A stretch of DNA of 64,000 bases from Arthrobacter sp. FW306-2-2C-D06B (GCF_021789175.1 NZ_CP084560.1:806001-870000), one strand, 5' to 3'. Shown: positions 7,932 to 16,543, numbered from the stretch's first letter. The notes: a model not told the origin generated them from the sequence alone. Program-made: numbers and translations.

Positions 7932-9497
7932 TTACTCCGGTACCACGAGGGCCGGCGTGTCCTTCCGAAGGGTTTCGCCGCGGAAGAAGCCGGGGCGGAC
8001 GCGGGCCATGATCACCATGACCACCGCTCCGAGGGCCAGGATGCCCACGCCGATAATGAATACGAGTCCGACGCCGAAGATCTCGGAACCACTGCCGAAG
8101 TCCGGGGACCAGCTGTCCACCGCCGTCTGGATGAAGACGAGCGTCAGCACCACGCCGCCGACCACCGGGAAGAGCAAGCGCATGAAGAAGTTGCGGACGC
8201 TGCTGAACACGCTGTGCCGGAAGTACCAGGCGCAGGCAAAAGCAGTCATTCCGTAGTAGAAGCAGATCATCAAGCCCAGGGCCAGAATGGTGTCGTTGAG
8301 GACGTTCTCGCTGACAACCTTCATGATGGCGTAGAAGCCGCCGGAGATTGCCCCGGCCATGATGGTGGCGTATCCCGGGGAACCGAAGCGCTTGCTTACG
8401 GTGGAGAACTTCTGCGGCAGGGCGCCGTAATGACCCATGGCGAGAAGGCTTCGGGCAGGGGAGGCCATGGTGGACTGCAGAGACGACGCGGTGCCTGCGA
8501 GTACGGCCAAGGACATCAGGATGGCCAAGGGACCCATAACCGGGGAAGCCAACGCGGCAAAGATATTGGACTGGTTGTCCGGGTTGTTCAGCCCGATGCC
8601 GTCGCCGCCAATGCCGGCAACCATCATCGTGGCTACGATCACTGCGACATAGAGTCCTAGGACGGCAATCGCCGTCGTAGTTCCGGCCTTGCCGGCGGTG
8701 CCTTTGCCGCCCTTCGTCTCTTCATTGACCGTCAGGCAGACGTCCCAGCCCCAGTAGACGAAGACCGCCAGGGACATGCCCGCAGCGAACTGCTCGAAGC
8801 TGCTGATCTTCGTGGGGTCGAACCAGTCCCAGCTGAAGGCGATGGCCGTGGGGGTGTCGCCGGAGGAAGCGTGGGTGAGGGCCATGACGATGAACACGCC
8901 AAGGACCACTACCTGGAATCCCACCATGGCGTACTGTACGAGTTTGGTGGCGTGCAGGCCCCGGTAGCTGACCCAGACAGCCAGTGCCACGAAGGCCAGG
9001 CACGTGGCGATGTTCAAGGCCTTGTTGGAGGTGAGGTCGGCAAGATCGGGATTGCCGAAGACCTGAGCGAGGAAGAGGTAGAAGAAGTCCACCGCAACGC
9101 CTGCCAGGTTGGACAGGACGATGATATTCGCGGCCAGCAGCCCCCACCCGCCCATCCAGCCGATGAACGGGCCGAAAGCCTTGGTGGCCCACGTGAACGT
9201 GGTGCCGCTGTCCGGGGAGTCTGCGTTGAGCTCCCTGTAAGCGAACGCCACGAGGATCATCGGGATGAAGGCGACAATGAAGATGGCAGGCAACTGAAGG
9301 CCCACCGCGTTGACCGCCGGGCCGAGTGAGCTGGTCAGGCTGTAGGCGGGTGCCACGGAGGAAATACCCAGGACGACGACGGCGAGGAGCCCCAGCTGCC
9401 CCGTCTTGAGTCCTTTGCCGCTGATGCCGTGTTCGGTGCCAGCGGGATCGTGGGCCTCCACGGTTTTCCTGGCGCTTGGGCGGGTTAATTGAGTCAT
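7932..9497 (-). CDS. APC superfamily amino-acid/amine permease
   Basis: 521 residues with about 12 hydrophobic segments. The first helix region GLLAVVVLGISSVAPAYSL and the following GTTFTWATKAFGPFIGWMGGW are typical of APC-family proton-coupled transporters. The start is the ATG at 9497, preceded by AAAGAG; a longer in-frame extension to 9599 would run through the TAAATGAA...TTCATTTA inverted repeat. The gene is single and the substrate is not predictable. The inverted repeat about 85 nt upstream is a likely TetR-type operator. Confidence 0.87.
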   Translation of the reverse strand: MTQLTRPSARKTVEAHDPAGTEHGISGKGLKTGQLGLLAVVVLGISSVAPAYSLTSSLGPAVNAVGLQLPAIFIVAFIPMILVAFAYRELNADSPDSGTTFTWATKAFGPFIGWMGGWGLLAANIIVLSNLAGVAVDFFYLFLAQVFGNPDLADLTSNKALNIATCLAFVALAVWVSYRGLHATKLVQYAMVGFQVVVLGVFIVMALTHASSGDTPTAIAFSWDWFDPTKISSFEQFAAGMSLAVFVYWGWDVCLTVNEETKGGKGTAGKAGTTTAIAVLGLYVAVIVATMMVAGIGGDGIGLNNPDNQSNIFAALASPVMGPLAILMSLAVLAGTASSLQSTMASPARSLLAMGHYGALPQKFSTVSKRFGSPGYATIMAGAISGGFYAIMKVVSENVLNDTILALGLMICFYYGMTAFACAWYFRHSVFSSVRNFFMRLLFPVVGGVVLTLVFIQTAVDSWSPDFGSGSEIFGVGLVFIIGVGILALGAVVMVIMARVRPGFFRGETLRKDTPALVVPE

Positions 9498-9581
9498 GTG
9501 CTTGGCTCTTTCTAAATGGGCCGAAGGTTTGTTGCTGGGTGATGCCGTGAAGCCGTCAGTGGGGTATGAGACGGGAGTCAC

Positions 9582-9602
9582 TAAATGAATGACGTTCATT
9601 TA
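9582..9602. promoter_or_regulatory. TetR-type operator candidate
   Basis: Inverted repeat TAAATGAA-N5-TTCATTTA with GTTCAT/ATGAAT half-sites, about 85 bp upstream of the APC permease start. The half-site and spacing resemble operators of TetR-family repressors. No TetR gene is adjacent. Confidence 0.55.
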
Positions 9603-9669
9603 GTATGGACGCGGAGAAGCCTTGGCGCAAGTGTTATGGCCAAACAATTTTGGTTCGGGGTGGATCATC

Positions 9670-9744
9670 TGAGCGAGCGTCCGCCGGAAACGGCCCAAAG
9701 TGAGCGGGCGTTTGCCGGAAACGGCCCAAAGGTGAGCGGGCGTC
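9670..9744. repeat. GTGAGCGRGCGTC intergenic repeat cluster, copy 1
   Basis: Three near-copies of a ~30-bp unit: GAGCGAGCGTCCGCCGGAA followed by ACGGCCCAAA, then GTGAGCGGGCGTTTGCCGGA with the same tail, then GGTGAGCGGGCGTC. The same words recur in the opposite orientation at 39416-39510. Located in the gap between the APC permease and fliW. Confidence 0.65.
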
Positions 9745-9805
9745 GGGACCTCAACAAGTCGGGACCTCACCAAGTCGGGATCCCACCAAGTCGGGGTCCC
9801 ACCAA
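9742..9805. repeat. Four tandem 16-bp repeats
   Basis: Four head-to-tail units of GTCGGGACCTCACCAA with 1-2 changes each (starts 9742, 9758, 9774, 9790). They lie just past the end of fliW, in its downstream region on the minus strand. Confidence 0.8.
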
Positions 9806-9823
9806 AAGAAGGAGCGGGCGCCG

Positions 9824-10210
9824 CTAAGCGCTCAACTCGGCCCGGAGGGGGTATTCCTTGCTGTCGAGGAGAAGCTGCGTGCAGCGTCCGGTTTCCGGGT
9901 TCAGCACGATGGGGGCGGCGAGATTGACCGTGGTCTTTTCCGGAGTCGGGTTGACCACTACCAGAGTCGTTGCCAGCTCGGCCCGGTCCAGGCCGAGATC
10001 CTCCAGCGTCGAGCGGGGGATCGTGGGCGCGTAGCCCGGAACGTAAACGGCGGCCTCGGCCAGGAACATCCGGATGCGCGGACTGGCCGACTCCATCGCG
10101 TAGAGCCCGGGGGCGCCCCCGATTCCCCGCAAAGCGAAGCCGTCGGACGCTTCAAGCCCCGGCATGGGCGTGGTGAAGCTCAACTCCCGGGAAGCCTGTG
10201 CCGTGCTCAT
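9824..10210 (-). CDS. fliW: Flagellar assembly factor FliW
   Basis: 128 residues, close to the usual FliW length. The conserved C-terminal segment NLAAPIVLNPETGRCTQLLL is visible. FliW binds unassembled flagellin and, in Bacillus, antagonises CsrA, coupling flagellin translation to secretion. Its ATG overlaps the flgL stop (ATGA), so it is the last gene of the leftward flgN-flgK-flgL-fliW unit. No csrA-like frame follows; only repeats lie downstream. Confidence 0.9.
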   Translation of the reverse strand: MSTAQASRELSFTTPMPGLEASDGFALRGIGGAPGLYAMESASPRIRMFLAEAAVYVPGYAPTIPRSTLEDLGLDRAELATTLVVVNPTPEKTTVNLAAPIVLNPETGRCTQLLLDSKEYPLRAELSA

Positions 10211-11094
10211 TTGAGGAAATCCATGAGCGTGGGCTGGAGCGTCTTGGCGGTGACCGCGAGGGCAACCTGGTAGTTGGTTTCCTGCAGCTTCAAGTCCATG
10301 ACGACCTTTCCGATGTCTGCGTCTTCAATTCCGGAGCGCTGTGCGTCGAGTGAGGCCTTGAGCCCGTCGACGGAGTCCTGGGCGCGCATGAGCTTGTTCT
10401 GCCTGGCGCCGACATCCGCACGTCCGTTGACGACCGACTTGATCTTGTCACCGATCGCCGCCAATCGGGCGCTGACATCAACACCGGAGCGGATATCGGC
10501 GACGACGTTGCTCACCAAAGCGAAAACCGAGCCGGCGCCGTCCCCGAAGATCGCACCGCCGTCGGCGTCTACCCGGACCGTCTGGGTTGCGTCGATCCGC
10601 CGTTCCACGGTGCCGCCCGGCGTTCCGTTGAATACAGGCGGCGTGGCGCTGCTGAACGCACCGGCGGAATCGGAACTTCCAGCGAAGACGTTGCGGCCCA
10701 GGTACTGGATGTTCGCCTGGGCGAGAAGGTCTTTGTTGAGTCCTTCGATTTCGACGGCGATCGCCTCCTTGGCGGTGCTGTTCAGGGAACCGTTGGCGGC
10801 CTGGACCGTGAGGTCCCGGACCCGGTTGAGGATGTTGGTGGCCTGGCCGAGGGCCGAATCGGCTGTGGTCAGCCAGCCATTGCCGTCGTTGATGTTGTTC
10901 GAATACTGTCCGGCGGCGCTGAGCTGGCTCTTCGTGGCGAGCAGGTTCGCCGTGGCCGCGGGATCGTCCGAGGGCCTGGTGATGTTCTTGAGGTTGCTGG
11001 CCTTGTCCTGCAGCGCGGCGAGCTTGGCCTGCCCGGCCTGCAGGTTCAATTGCGCGGCCGCGGCCATTGTTTGGTTCGTGACACGGTTCAGCAT
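10207..11094 (-). CDS. flgL: Flagellar hook-associated protein FlgL (HAP3)
   Basis: 295 residues. The N-terminus (LNRVTNQTMAAAAQLNLQ ... SNLKNITRPSDDPAATANLL) is the D0/D1 coiled-coil region shared with flagellin, and the C-terminus (IGKVVMDLKLQETNYQVALA) is its partner helix. FlgL joins the hook-side junction protein FlgK to the filament. ATG start with GAAGG upstream. It lies 3 nt after flgK and overlaps fliW. Confidence 0.92.
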   Translation of the reverse strand: MLNRVTNQTMAAAAQLNLQAGQAKLAALQDKASNLKNITRPSDDPAATANLLATKSQLSAAGQYSNNINDGNGWLTTADSALGQATNILNRVRDLTVQAANGSLNSTAKEAIAVEIEGLNKDLLAQANIQYLGRNVFAGSSDSAGAFSSATPPVFNGTPGGTVERRIDATQTVRVDADGGAIFGDGAGSVFALVSNVVADIRSGVDVSARLAAIGDKIKSVVNGRADVGARQNKLMRAQDSVDGLKASLDAQRSGIEDADIGKVVMDLKLQETNYQVALAVTAKTLQPTLMDFLK

Positions 11095-11097
11095 GGC

Positions 11098-12516
11098 TTA
11101 CCTTCCCACCAATCCGGTGTGGTTGATCAGGACATCGAGGGCTTCATCCACGGCCGTCATGGCCCGGGCTGCCGCTTGGTAAGCGTGCTGGTTGCTCAGG
11201 AGGCTGATGTTCTCCTCGTCGAGGCTGACGGACGCCCCGGAGGAACGCTGCCCGACGGCGGCAGCGCTCGCCGCGTCGGCGAGCTGCTGGTGCTGCTGTG
11301 CCGACTGGGACGCCGTGCCGATCCCAGTGACGATTCCGGACCACAGGGCGTCAGGGGATCCTTGCCCCGTGCCGATTTGGGCAACGGCGTCCGCGATTTT
11401 GCCGTCGAGGGCGCCGGAACTCGGAGCACCGGTCGCGATTCCCGCGGCGCTCGTCGGGACAATGCTGAGGGACAGTGCTGCTGGGGCACCAGGCGTGGTT
11501 GCGAAGAAATCGAGGTTCGAGGCGCCCGTGGTGGACTGCCCGGTGCGATGCACGGCATTGACGTCGTCCATGAGTTTGGTGGCGAAGGCGTTGTAGGAAG
11601 CGGCGGCCTCGGAGATGGCCCCTCCCGCGCCTCCCGCGGCCGGTGCGAGAAGGGAGACCGCGCCGGCGAGCTTTCCGCCGTCGAGCGGAACCGCCACACC
11701 GGGGCGGTCCGCCCATTCCAACTGCACTCCGTAACCCGAGCCGCCCATGCTTGCCTGGCCGCTCAGGGTGAGCTCGCGGTGGGAAGTACCCGAGACGATG
11801 GCGTTACCGCCGACGAAGACATCCATCGTGCCGTCGGCGTTGTCCCGGGCAGTTCCACCAGCCAAAGAGGCGATGGTTTCAGCCACCTTGTTACGTGCGT
11901 CGATGAGCTCATTGGCGGAACCGCCCGAGGCCGTGACGGAACGGATGGTTGCGTTGAAACCGGCCACCCGGGCGGCGGCGTCGTTCAGGGTGGAGACGGT
12001 GCTTTGGGCTTCGCCGCGAATCCGCGTCCACTGGGAATCCAAGGCCCTGTAGCCCGCGGACACGGTGTTGACGAGGGTGGTGCCAGCTTGAAGCAGCACG
12101 CCAGCCGGGGCTGCTTCTCCCGGGTGGTTGGAGACGCCCTGCCACGAGGACCAGAAAGTTTGGAGCGCCGTCGATATTCCCGCGGGGCCGGGCTCGTTCA
12201 GGGAGCCTTCGAGTTGCTGGAGTTCGGTGGACCGATAGCCCGCGAAACCTGCCTGGGCCGCACCGGAACGCACCCCGGCGTCGAGGAAACTGTTGCCCAG
12301 GCGGGCGATCCCATCCACCGACACGCCTTGACCTGCCTGTGCGCCCGCCGCGAAGAGGCCGGTGCGTGCCGGTGCGCCGACGGCCGATTGCTCGATCCGC
12401 TGCCTCGTGTACCCGTCAGTGCCGGCGTTGGCGATGTTCTGTCCGGCAACGTTGATGCCCTGCTGCGCTGCGGTCAGGCCCAGGTAGGCCGTATTGAGTC
12501 CGCCGAATGTGCTCAC
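11098..12516 (-). CDS. flgK: Flagellar hook-associated protein FlgK (HAP1)
   Basis: 472 residues, at the short end for FlgK. The N-terminal rod/hook signature GLNTAYLGLTAAQQGINVAG followed by NIANAGTDGYTRQR is clear, and the C-terminus has the typical SLDEENISLLSNQHAYQAAA. It forms the first junction ring between hook and filament. GTG start with AAAGGA upstream. It is downstream of flgN, its expected chaperone. Confidence 0.93.
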   Translation of the reverse strand: MSTFGGLNTAYLGLTAAQQGINVAGQNIANAGTDGYTRQRIEQSAVGAPARTGLFAAGAQAGQGVSVDGIARLGNSFLDAGVRSGAAQAGFAGYRSTELQQLEGSLNEPGPAGISTALQTFWSSWQGVSNHPGEAAPAGVLLQAGTTLVNTVSAGYRALDSQWTRIRGEAQSTVSTLNDAAARVAGFNATIRSVTASGGSANELIDARNKVAETIASLAGGTARDNADGTMDVFVGGNAIVSGTSHRELTLSGQASMGGSGYGVQLEWADRPGVAVPLDGGKLAGAVSLLAPAAGGAGGAISEAAASYNAFATKLMDDVNAVHRTGQSTTGASNLDFFATTPGAPAALSLSIVPTSAAGIATGAPSSGALDGKIADAVAQIGTGQGSPDALWSGIVTGIGTASQSAQQHQQLADAASAAAVGQRSSGASVSLDEENISLLSNQHAYQAAARAMTAVDEALDVLINHTGLVGR

Positions 12517-12581
12517 TGCTGTGTCCTTTGGGTGATCCGGGCCCTCAGTGGTCCGGCCTTTGGTTGTCCGCCGTGTTCCGG

Positions 12582-13082
12582 TCAGAATTGCTGGTCGAAA
12601 AGGCGGGACGGGGCTGAGTCGGCTGTCCTGCTTTGGGAACCTGTCCGGCCGTGGGAATCGTAGGTCCCGGCCGCCGGCTTCAGATCCGCCATGGTTTCCT
12701 GGGTGGAACGGACGGCCGCGCGAAGGAACTGCTCGTTCGAATCACGCAACTCCTTGATGGTGGCAGTCTGTTGCTGCATCGCGTTCAGGTGCGAGGACAG
12801 GACATCAGCCCAGGCTTCTTCCGGAGCGGACGCGGCCAGCTCGCCCAGTGAAGACTCGGCAGGCAAGCCCCATTGCTCTGCCACCGCCGCCACTTCCACC
12901 GCCCTTGCAAGCCCGGCCTTGGACAGGTGTCCCAGGACCTGTTCCACTTCCCGGGTGCCATGCGGCAACCAGCGGGATTTTCCTGCCGTGAGGAGCAGTT
13001 GCTCTTCCTCCAACTTGAATGTCAGCAGATCCAGTAGCTCACGTTCTCGCCACAGCAGGGCCGACAGTTCATGGATGGCCAT
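12582..13082 (-). CDS. flgN: FlgN-like flagellar export chaperone
   Basis: 166 residues, helical, beginning MAIHELSALLWRERELLDLL. Length and position immediately before flgK match FlgN, the chaperone for FlgK and FlgL. The last 35 residues are polar and probably disordered. It is the first gene of the leftward late unit. A GGAG box lies about 10 nt before the ATG and a sigma-28-like promoter about 90 nt upstream. Confidence 0.82.
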   Translation of the reverse strand: MAIHELSALLWRERELLDLLTFKLEEEQLLLTAGKSRWLPHGTREVEQVLGHLSKAGLARAVEVAAVAEQWGLPAESSLGELAASAPEEAWADVLSSHLNAMQQQTATIKELRDSNEQFLRAAVRSTQETMADLKPAAGTYDSHGRTGSQSRTADSAPSRLFDQQF

Positions 13083-13170
13083 GGCGGGTCAACTCCAGTT
13101 CCGGGTTCGTTTTTCGGGTGCGTTGCCGCGGGAAAGCACTTCCCCTGTGCCTTCACCGCGCTGAAAACAA

Positions 13171-13197
13171 CTATCGGCTGCCGCGGCCCATGCGTTA
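13171..13197 (-). promoter_or_regulatory. Sigma-28-type promoter of flgN-flgK-flgL-fliW
   Basis: Read on the minus strand: TAAC (13197-13194), 15-nt spacer, GCCGATAG (13178-13171). This matches the FliA/SigD pattern TAAA-N15-GCCGATAA closely. Predicted mRNA start is roughly 80 nt before flgN. Confidence 0.75.
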
Positions 13198-13290
13198 GGC
13201 GTTGTTTATGCATGATTTATTCGCTTTGTCCAGTCAAGTGGCTGGTGTTGAGTTTTGTGGGCCGTTGCAAATTTTCCTGCGGCGTTTTGC

Positions 13291-13318
13291 TAACCAAAGG
13301 TGACCGTTGTTCCGATAA
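13291..13318 (+). promoter_or_regulatory. Sigma-28-type promoter of fliC
   Basis: TAAC (13291-13294), 16-nt spacer, TCCGATAA (13311-13318). It lies about 65 nt before the flagellin ATG, which also has GGAGG 8 nt upstream. It is divergent from the flgN promoter. Together the two sites account for the 300-bp gene-free interval 13083-13382. Confidence 0.75.
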
Positions 13319-13382
13319 CCAGAAGTGACAGGCCACGGACGGCCTGGGAGTACCAGCAGACCCAATCACGGAGGAATACATC

Positions 13383-14249
13383 ATGGGCATGGCAATCAAC
13401 ACAAACCTGATGGCGAACAACGCTTACGGCAACCTCAACCGCACGCAGAACGACGTGTCCAAGTCGATGGAGAAGCTCTCCAGCGGCCTGCGCATCAACC
13501 GTGCAGCTGACGACGCAGCAGGCCTGGCAATTTCGGAAGGCCTGAAATCCCAGGTCAGCGGTTCGGCAGTGGCCGCCCGTAACGCCCAGGACGGCATCTC
13601 GGTCATCCAGACCACTGAAGGCGCACTGACGGAAGTCCACTCGATCCTCCAGCGCATGCGCGACCTCGCTGTCCAGGGCTCGAACGACACCAACAACACC
13701 GCTTCCCGTGCAGCGATCAAGGGCGAAGGTGACTCGCTCGGCAAGGAACTGGACCGTCTCACGCAGTCCACCCAGTTCAACGGCATCGATCTGCTCAAGG
13801 GTGCTGCCGGAAACAGCGGCGCGTCCCTGAACATCCAGGTCGGCACCGGCGGCAGCGCCAACGACAAGATCGCCGTCAACCTCGGCGACGTCGCAACCGC
13901 CGTCGGAACCGGCGCCACGGGCCTCTCCGGCGCCGCAGGTGCTGGAGGCTTCAAGGTGGACACGAGCGCCAACGCCCAGCTCACCATCGCTGCCGTTGAC
14001 ACCGCCATCGCGGCAGTTTCGGCTCAGCGCGCGGACCTGGGTGCAACCCAGAACCGTTTGGAGCACGCCACGAAGACCCTTCAGGTCTCCGGCGAAAACC
14101 TGCAGGCGGCCGAGTCCCGCATCACGGACACGGACATGGCTTCGGAAATGGTCAAGTACACCAAGGCCAACATCATGTCCCAGGCCGGCACGGCAATGCT
14201 GGCCCAGGCCAACCAGTCCGGCCAGGGCGTCCTCTCGCTCCTGCGCTAA
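13383..14249 (+). CDS. fliC: Flagellin
   Basis: 288 residues, a small flagellin. The N-terminal D0/D1 region (MAINTNLMANNAYGNLNRTQ; SSGLRINRAADDAAGLAIS) and C-terminal D1/D0 region (DTDMASEMVKYTKANIMSQA; ending QGVLSLLR) are intact, while the variable centre is only about 60-70 residues of Gly/Ala-rich sequence. It therefore has the polymerising core but little surface domain. The strong GGAGG ribosome site, own sigma-28-like promoter and terminator fit a highly expressed single-gene unit. ATG at 13389 is an alternative start. Confidence 0.95.
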   Translation: MGMAINTNLMANNAYGNLNRTQNDVSKSMEKLSSGLRINRAADDAAGLAISEGLKSQVSGSAVAARNAQDGISVIQTTEGALTEVHSILQRMRDLAVQGSNDTNNTASRAAIKGEGDSLGKELDRLTQSTQFNGIDLLKGAAGNSGASLNIQVGTGGSANDKIAVNLGDVATAVGTGATGLSGAAGAGGFKVDTSANAQLTIAAVDTAIAAVSAQRADLGATQNRLEHATKTLQVSGENLQAAESRITDTDMASEMVKYTKANIMSQAGTAMLAQANQSGQGVLSLLR

Positions 14250-14277
14250 GACCTTCCGGTAGCTGACCGGTAATCAG

Positions 14278-14320
14278 CGAATGGCGGCCAGGACGGGAAC
14301 ACACCCCTGGCCGCCATTCG
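14278..14320 (+). terminator. Terminator hairpin after fliC
   Basis: A perfect 15-bp stem, CGAATGGCGGCCAGG (14278-14292) with 14306-14320, 13-nt loop, no T-run. It may allow partial read-through into fliD or stabilise the flagellin mRNA. Confidence 0.75.
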
Positions 14321-14366
14321 CGTCCCGGTCCCGCCCACATAACCAACCCATCCGGAAGGACCGAAC

Positions 14367-15746
14367 GTGGCAAGCTCGATCGACGGCCTCGCCAGCGGCT
14401 TGAACACCACCTCCATCATTAATTCGCTCATGGCGGTGGAGGCACAACCGCAGACACAACTGAAGACGAAGCTAGCGTCAGACCAGACGATGATTTCGAC
14501 CCTTCAGTCGCTCAACTCGAAGTTGTCATCACTGAAGGACCTCGCGAGCGGCGACTCGGCCGTGAACGCCTTGAACTTGTTTAGCGCCACCACGAGTTCG
14601 CCGGCGCTCAGTGCGACGGCGACCACCTCCGCGACCGCGGGCTCCATCGACGTCACAGTCACCCAGTTGGCCCAGAGCCAAGTGGACGTCACCGCAGCCA
14701 TGAGCAGCTGGCCCACGGACGGCTCGGGTGCCCCCGCGCGCCTGACGCTCGTCGACTCCACGGGAAAACAGACCGAGATCACGCCCGCATCCACCTCTCT
14801 TGACGACGTCGTAACGGCAGTCAACGCCGCGTCCGGCCCGGCCCGTGCCGTGAAGGTTCCGGCAGGCAACGGAGCCTATCGCCTTCAGCTGACCGCAACC
14901 ACTTCAGGCGCGGCTGGAGCCTTCAGCGTCTACCAGGGCGCGGCAGCGCAGGTGAGCGCGGGCACCGCGACCGACCTGATGGCTGACCCTTCCGCCGCCG
15001 TCATCAAGGCCGCCCGGGATGCCAAAGCAACCCTGTACGCAGGCACTCCGGCGGCACAGACAATCACGTCCGGAACCAACACGTTCACCGACTTGCTTCC
15101 CGGTGTGTCAGTGACGGCCTCCGCTGTTACCGCAGCACCAGTGACCGTGAACATTGCGAGCGACTCCGCAGGGATCACCAAAAAGGCAGGGGACTTGGTG
15201 AACGCGGTCAATGACGTCCTCGGCTTCGTGTCCATCTACAGCGCGGTGACCCAGACGACCGACGCTCATGGCGCTTCAGCGGCCAGCGGCGGGATCTTCA
15301 GCGGCAACAGCGGTGTCCGCTCGGTCAACGACCAGGTCTTCTCCGCCATGTCGATGCCGGTCAACGGGAAGTCCCCCTCCGAATACGGAATCAACGTCAC
15401 GAGGGATGGAAACTTCACTTTTGACGCGGCCAAGCTCCAATCGTCCTTGGCTTCGGATCCCGCCGGGACGCAGGCAGCTCTCCAGACCATTGCGTCCCGG
15501 GTGTCCGACGCTGCCACCAGCGCTACCGATCCGTCCACTGGTTCCGTCACCGCCCTGATCAAGGGCCAACAATCCGAAGTGGCCGACCTCGGCAGCCAGA
15601 TCGCCGACTGGGACCTGCGCTTGGCCACCAGGCGGCAGACCCTGCAAACCACGTACAACGCCATGGAAGTCGCCCTTGGCCAACTCAACGCCCAGCAATC
15701 ATGGCTCACGGGCCAGATTGCCGGCCTTTCGAGCTCGACGAAATAG
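14367..15746 (+). CDS. fliD: Flagellar filament cap protein FliD (HAP2)
   Basis: 459 residues. The N-terminal FliD signature SSIDGLASGLNTTSIINSLM and C-terminal region (LASDPAGTQAALQTIASRVS ... YNAMEVALGQLNAQQSWL) are clear. The protein caps the growing filament and inserts flagellin subunits. GTG start with GGAAGGA upstream. It lies 117 nt after fliC with no obvious promoter of its own, so it may depend on read-through. fliS follows by 12 nt. Confidence 0.93.
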   Translation: MASSIDGLASGLNTTSIINSLMAVEAQPQTQLKTKLASDQTMISTLQSLNSKLSSLKDLASGDSAVNALNLFSATTSSPALSATATTSATAGSIDVTVTQLAQSQVDVTAAMSSWPTDGSGAPARLTLVDSTGKQTEITPASTSLDDVVTAVNAASGPARAVKVPAGNGAYRLQLTATTSGAAGAFSVYQGAAAQVSAGTATDLMADPSAAVIKAARDAKATLYAGTPAAQTITSGTNTFTDLLPGVSVTASAVTAAPVTVNIASDSAGITKKAGDLVNAVNDVLGFVSIYSAVTQTTDAHGASAASGGIFSGNSGVRSVNDQVFSAMSMPVNGKSPSEYGINVTRDGNFTFDAAKLQSSLASDPAGTQAALQTIASRVSDAATSATDPSTGSVTALIKGQQSEVADLGSQIADWDLRLATRRQTLQTTYNAMEVALGQLNAQQSWLTGQIAGLSSSTK

Positions 15747-15758
15747 GGAGCGTAAAGC

Positions 15759-16199
15759 ATGACCTCCACAGCCCTCCGCGCCAGCCAGCTTTCCCGGTAC
15801 AACGATGACGCCGTACTCTCGGCGCCGCCGGCCAGGCTTCTCACGATGCTTTATGACCGCTTGCTCCTGGACCTGAACCGTGCCCAGTTCGCCCAGGAAA
15901 ATGCCAACTGGAGTGTCGCAAGCGAAAACCTGCTGCATGCCCAGTCGATCGTCACGGAGCTGTCCTCCACCCTGAAGACCGATGTGTGGGATGGGGCATC
16001 CGGGCTGCTGAGCATCTACCAGTACGCGATGGAAGCCATGGTCGGCGCCAACATCTACCGCGACGTCAACCGGACCAAGGAATGCATTGTGCTCCTGGAG
16101 CCGCTCCGGCAAGGCTGGCACGACGCCGCTTCGCAGCTGCCGGTCCAGGCCACGGTATCCGGGACGGCACGGACGAACGGCACACTCGGTGTCGGCTGA
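15759..16199 (+). CDS. fliS: Flagellin export chaperone FliS
   Basis: 146 residues, helical, with the family signature at the N-terminus (SRYNDDAVLSAPPARLLTML followed by YDRLLLDL) and NIYRDVNRTKECIVLLEPL later. FliS binds the C-terminus of flagellin in the cytoplasm and delivers it to the export gate. The FliS-typical AxxLLTMLYDxLL is preserved. ATG with AGGGAG upstream. The stop overlaps the next small gene. Confidence 0.93.
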   Translation: MTSTALRASQLSRYNDDAVLSAPPARLLTMLYDRLLLDLNRAQFAQENANWSVASENLLHAQSIVTELSSTLKTDVWDGASGLLSIYQYAMEAMVGANIYRDVNRTKECIVLLEPLRQGWHDAASQLPVQATVSGTARTNGTLGVG

Positions 16200-16485
16200 T
16201 CCGGTACAGGAATGGTCCGACATCCTGGACCGGCTCGAAGCGGACATCGCCGTGGCCGTCTCCGGCGGCGAGGTTGGGCCATGGAATCCGCCTGCCGAGG
16301 CCAGGACCGGACCACTTCCTGAGGAGCTGGCGGACCGGGCGCGCAGGATCCTGGACGCGCAACTGGAGTCGATGGCCATGCTCGGCAAGGTCCGCAACGA
16401 CGCCCTAGCCCACTTGGACGCCCTCAGTGCCGTCCCGGACAGCCAAAGTTCAGCGCTCCCGCTTTTCCTCGACGTGCAGGGCTGA
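16189..16485 (+). CDS. FliT-like small flagellar protein
   Basis: 98 residues from a GTG that overlaps the fliS stop by 11 nt. Length, helical character and position directly after fliS match FliT, chaperone for the FliD cap, but I see no diagnostic motif, so the label rests on position. The helix ILDAQLESMAMLGKVRNDAL would be the expected partner-binding part. It ends the fliC-fliD-fliS unit; a new promoter follows at 16517. Confidence 0.6.
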   Translation: MSADPVQEWSDILDRLEADIAVAVSGGEVGPWNPPAEARTGPLPEELADRARRILDAQLESMAMLGKVRNDALAHLDALSAVPDSQSSALPLFLDVQG

Positions 16486-16516
16486 AGAGAGTACCGAAAA
16501 CAATCTTGTAATCGGC

Positions 16517-16543
16517 TAACGGATGCCCCTCGCTTGCCGATGG
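16517..16543 (+). promoter_or_regulatory. Sigma-28-type promoter of the flgB-flgE unit
   Basis: TAAC (16517-16520), 15-nt spacer, GCCGATGG (16536-16543), about 75 nt before the flgB GTG. It shares the CTAACG word with the flgN and flbD sites. Confidence 0.7.

Noticed and set aside
9742..9805. 16-bp repeats considered as a CRISPR array
   Set aside because: Units abut directly with no spacers and no cas genes are present.
9603..9823. A csrA gene beside fliW
   Set aside because: Neither strand contains a 60-75-residue frame with the CsrA start; the region is repetitive.
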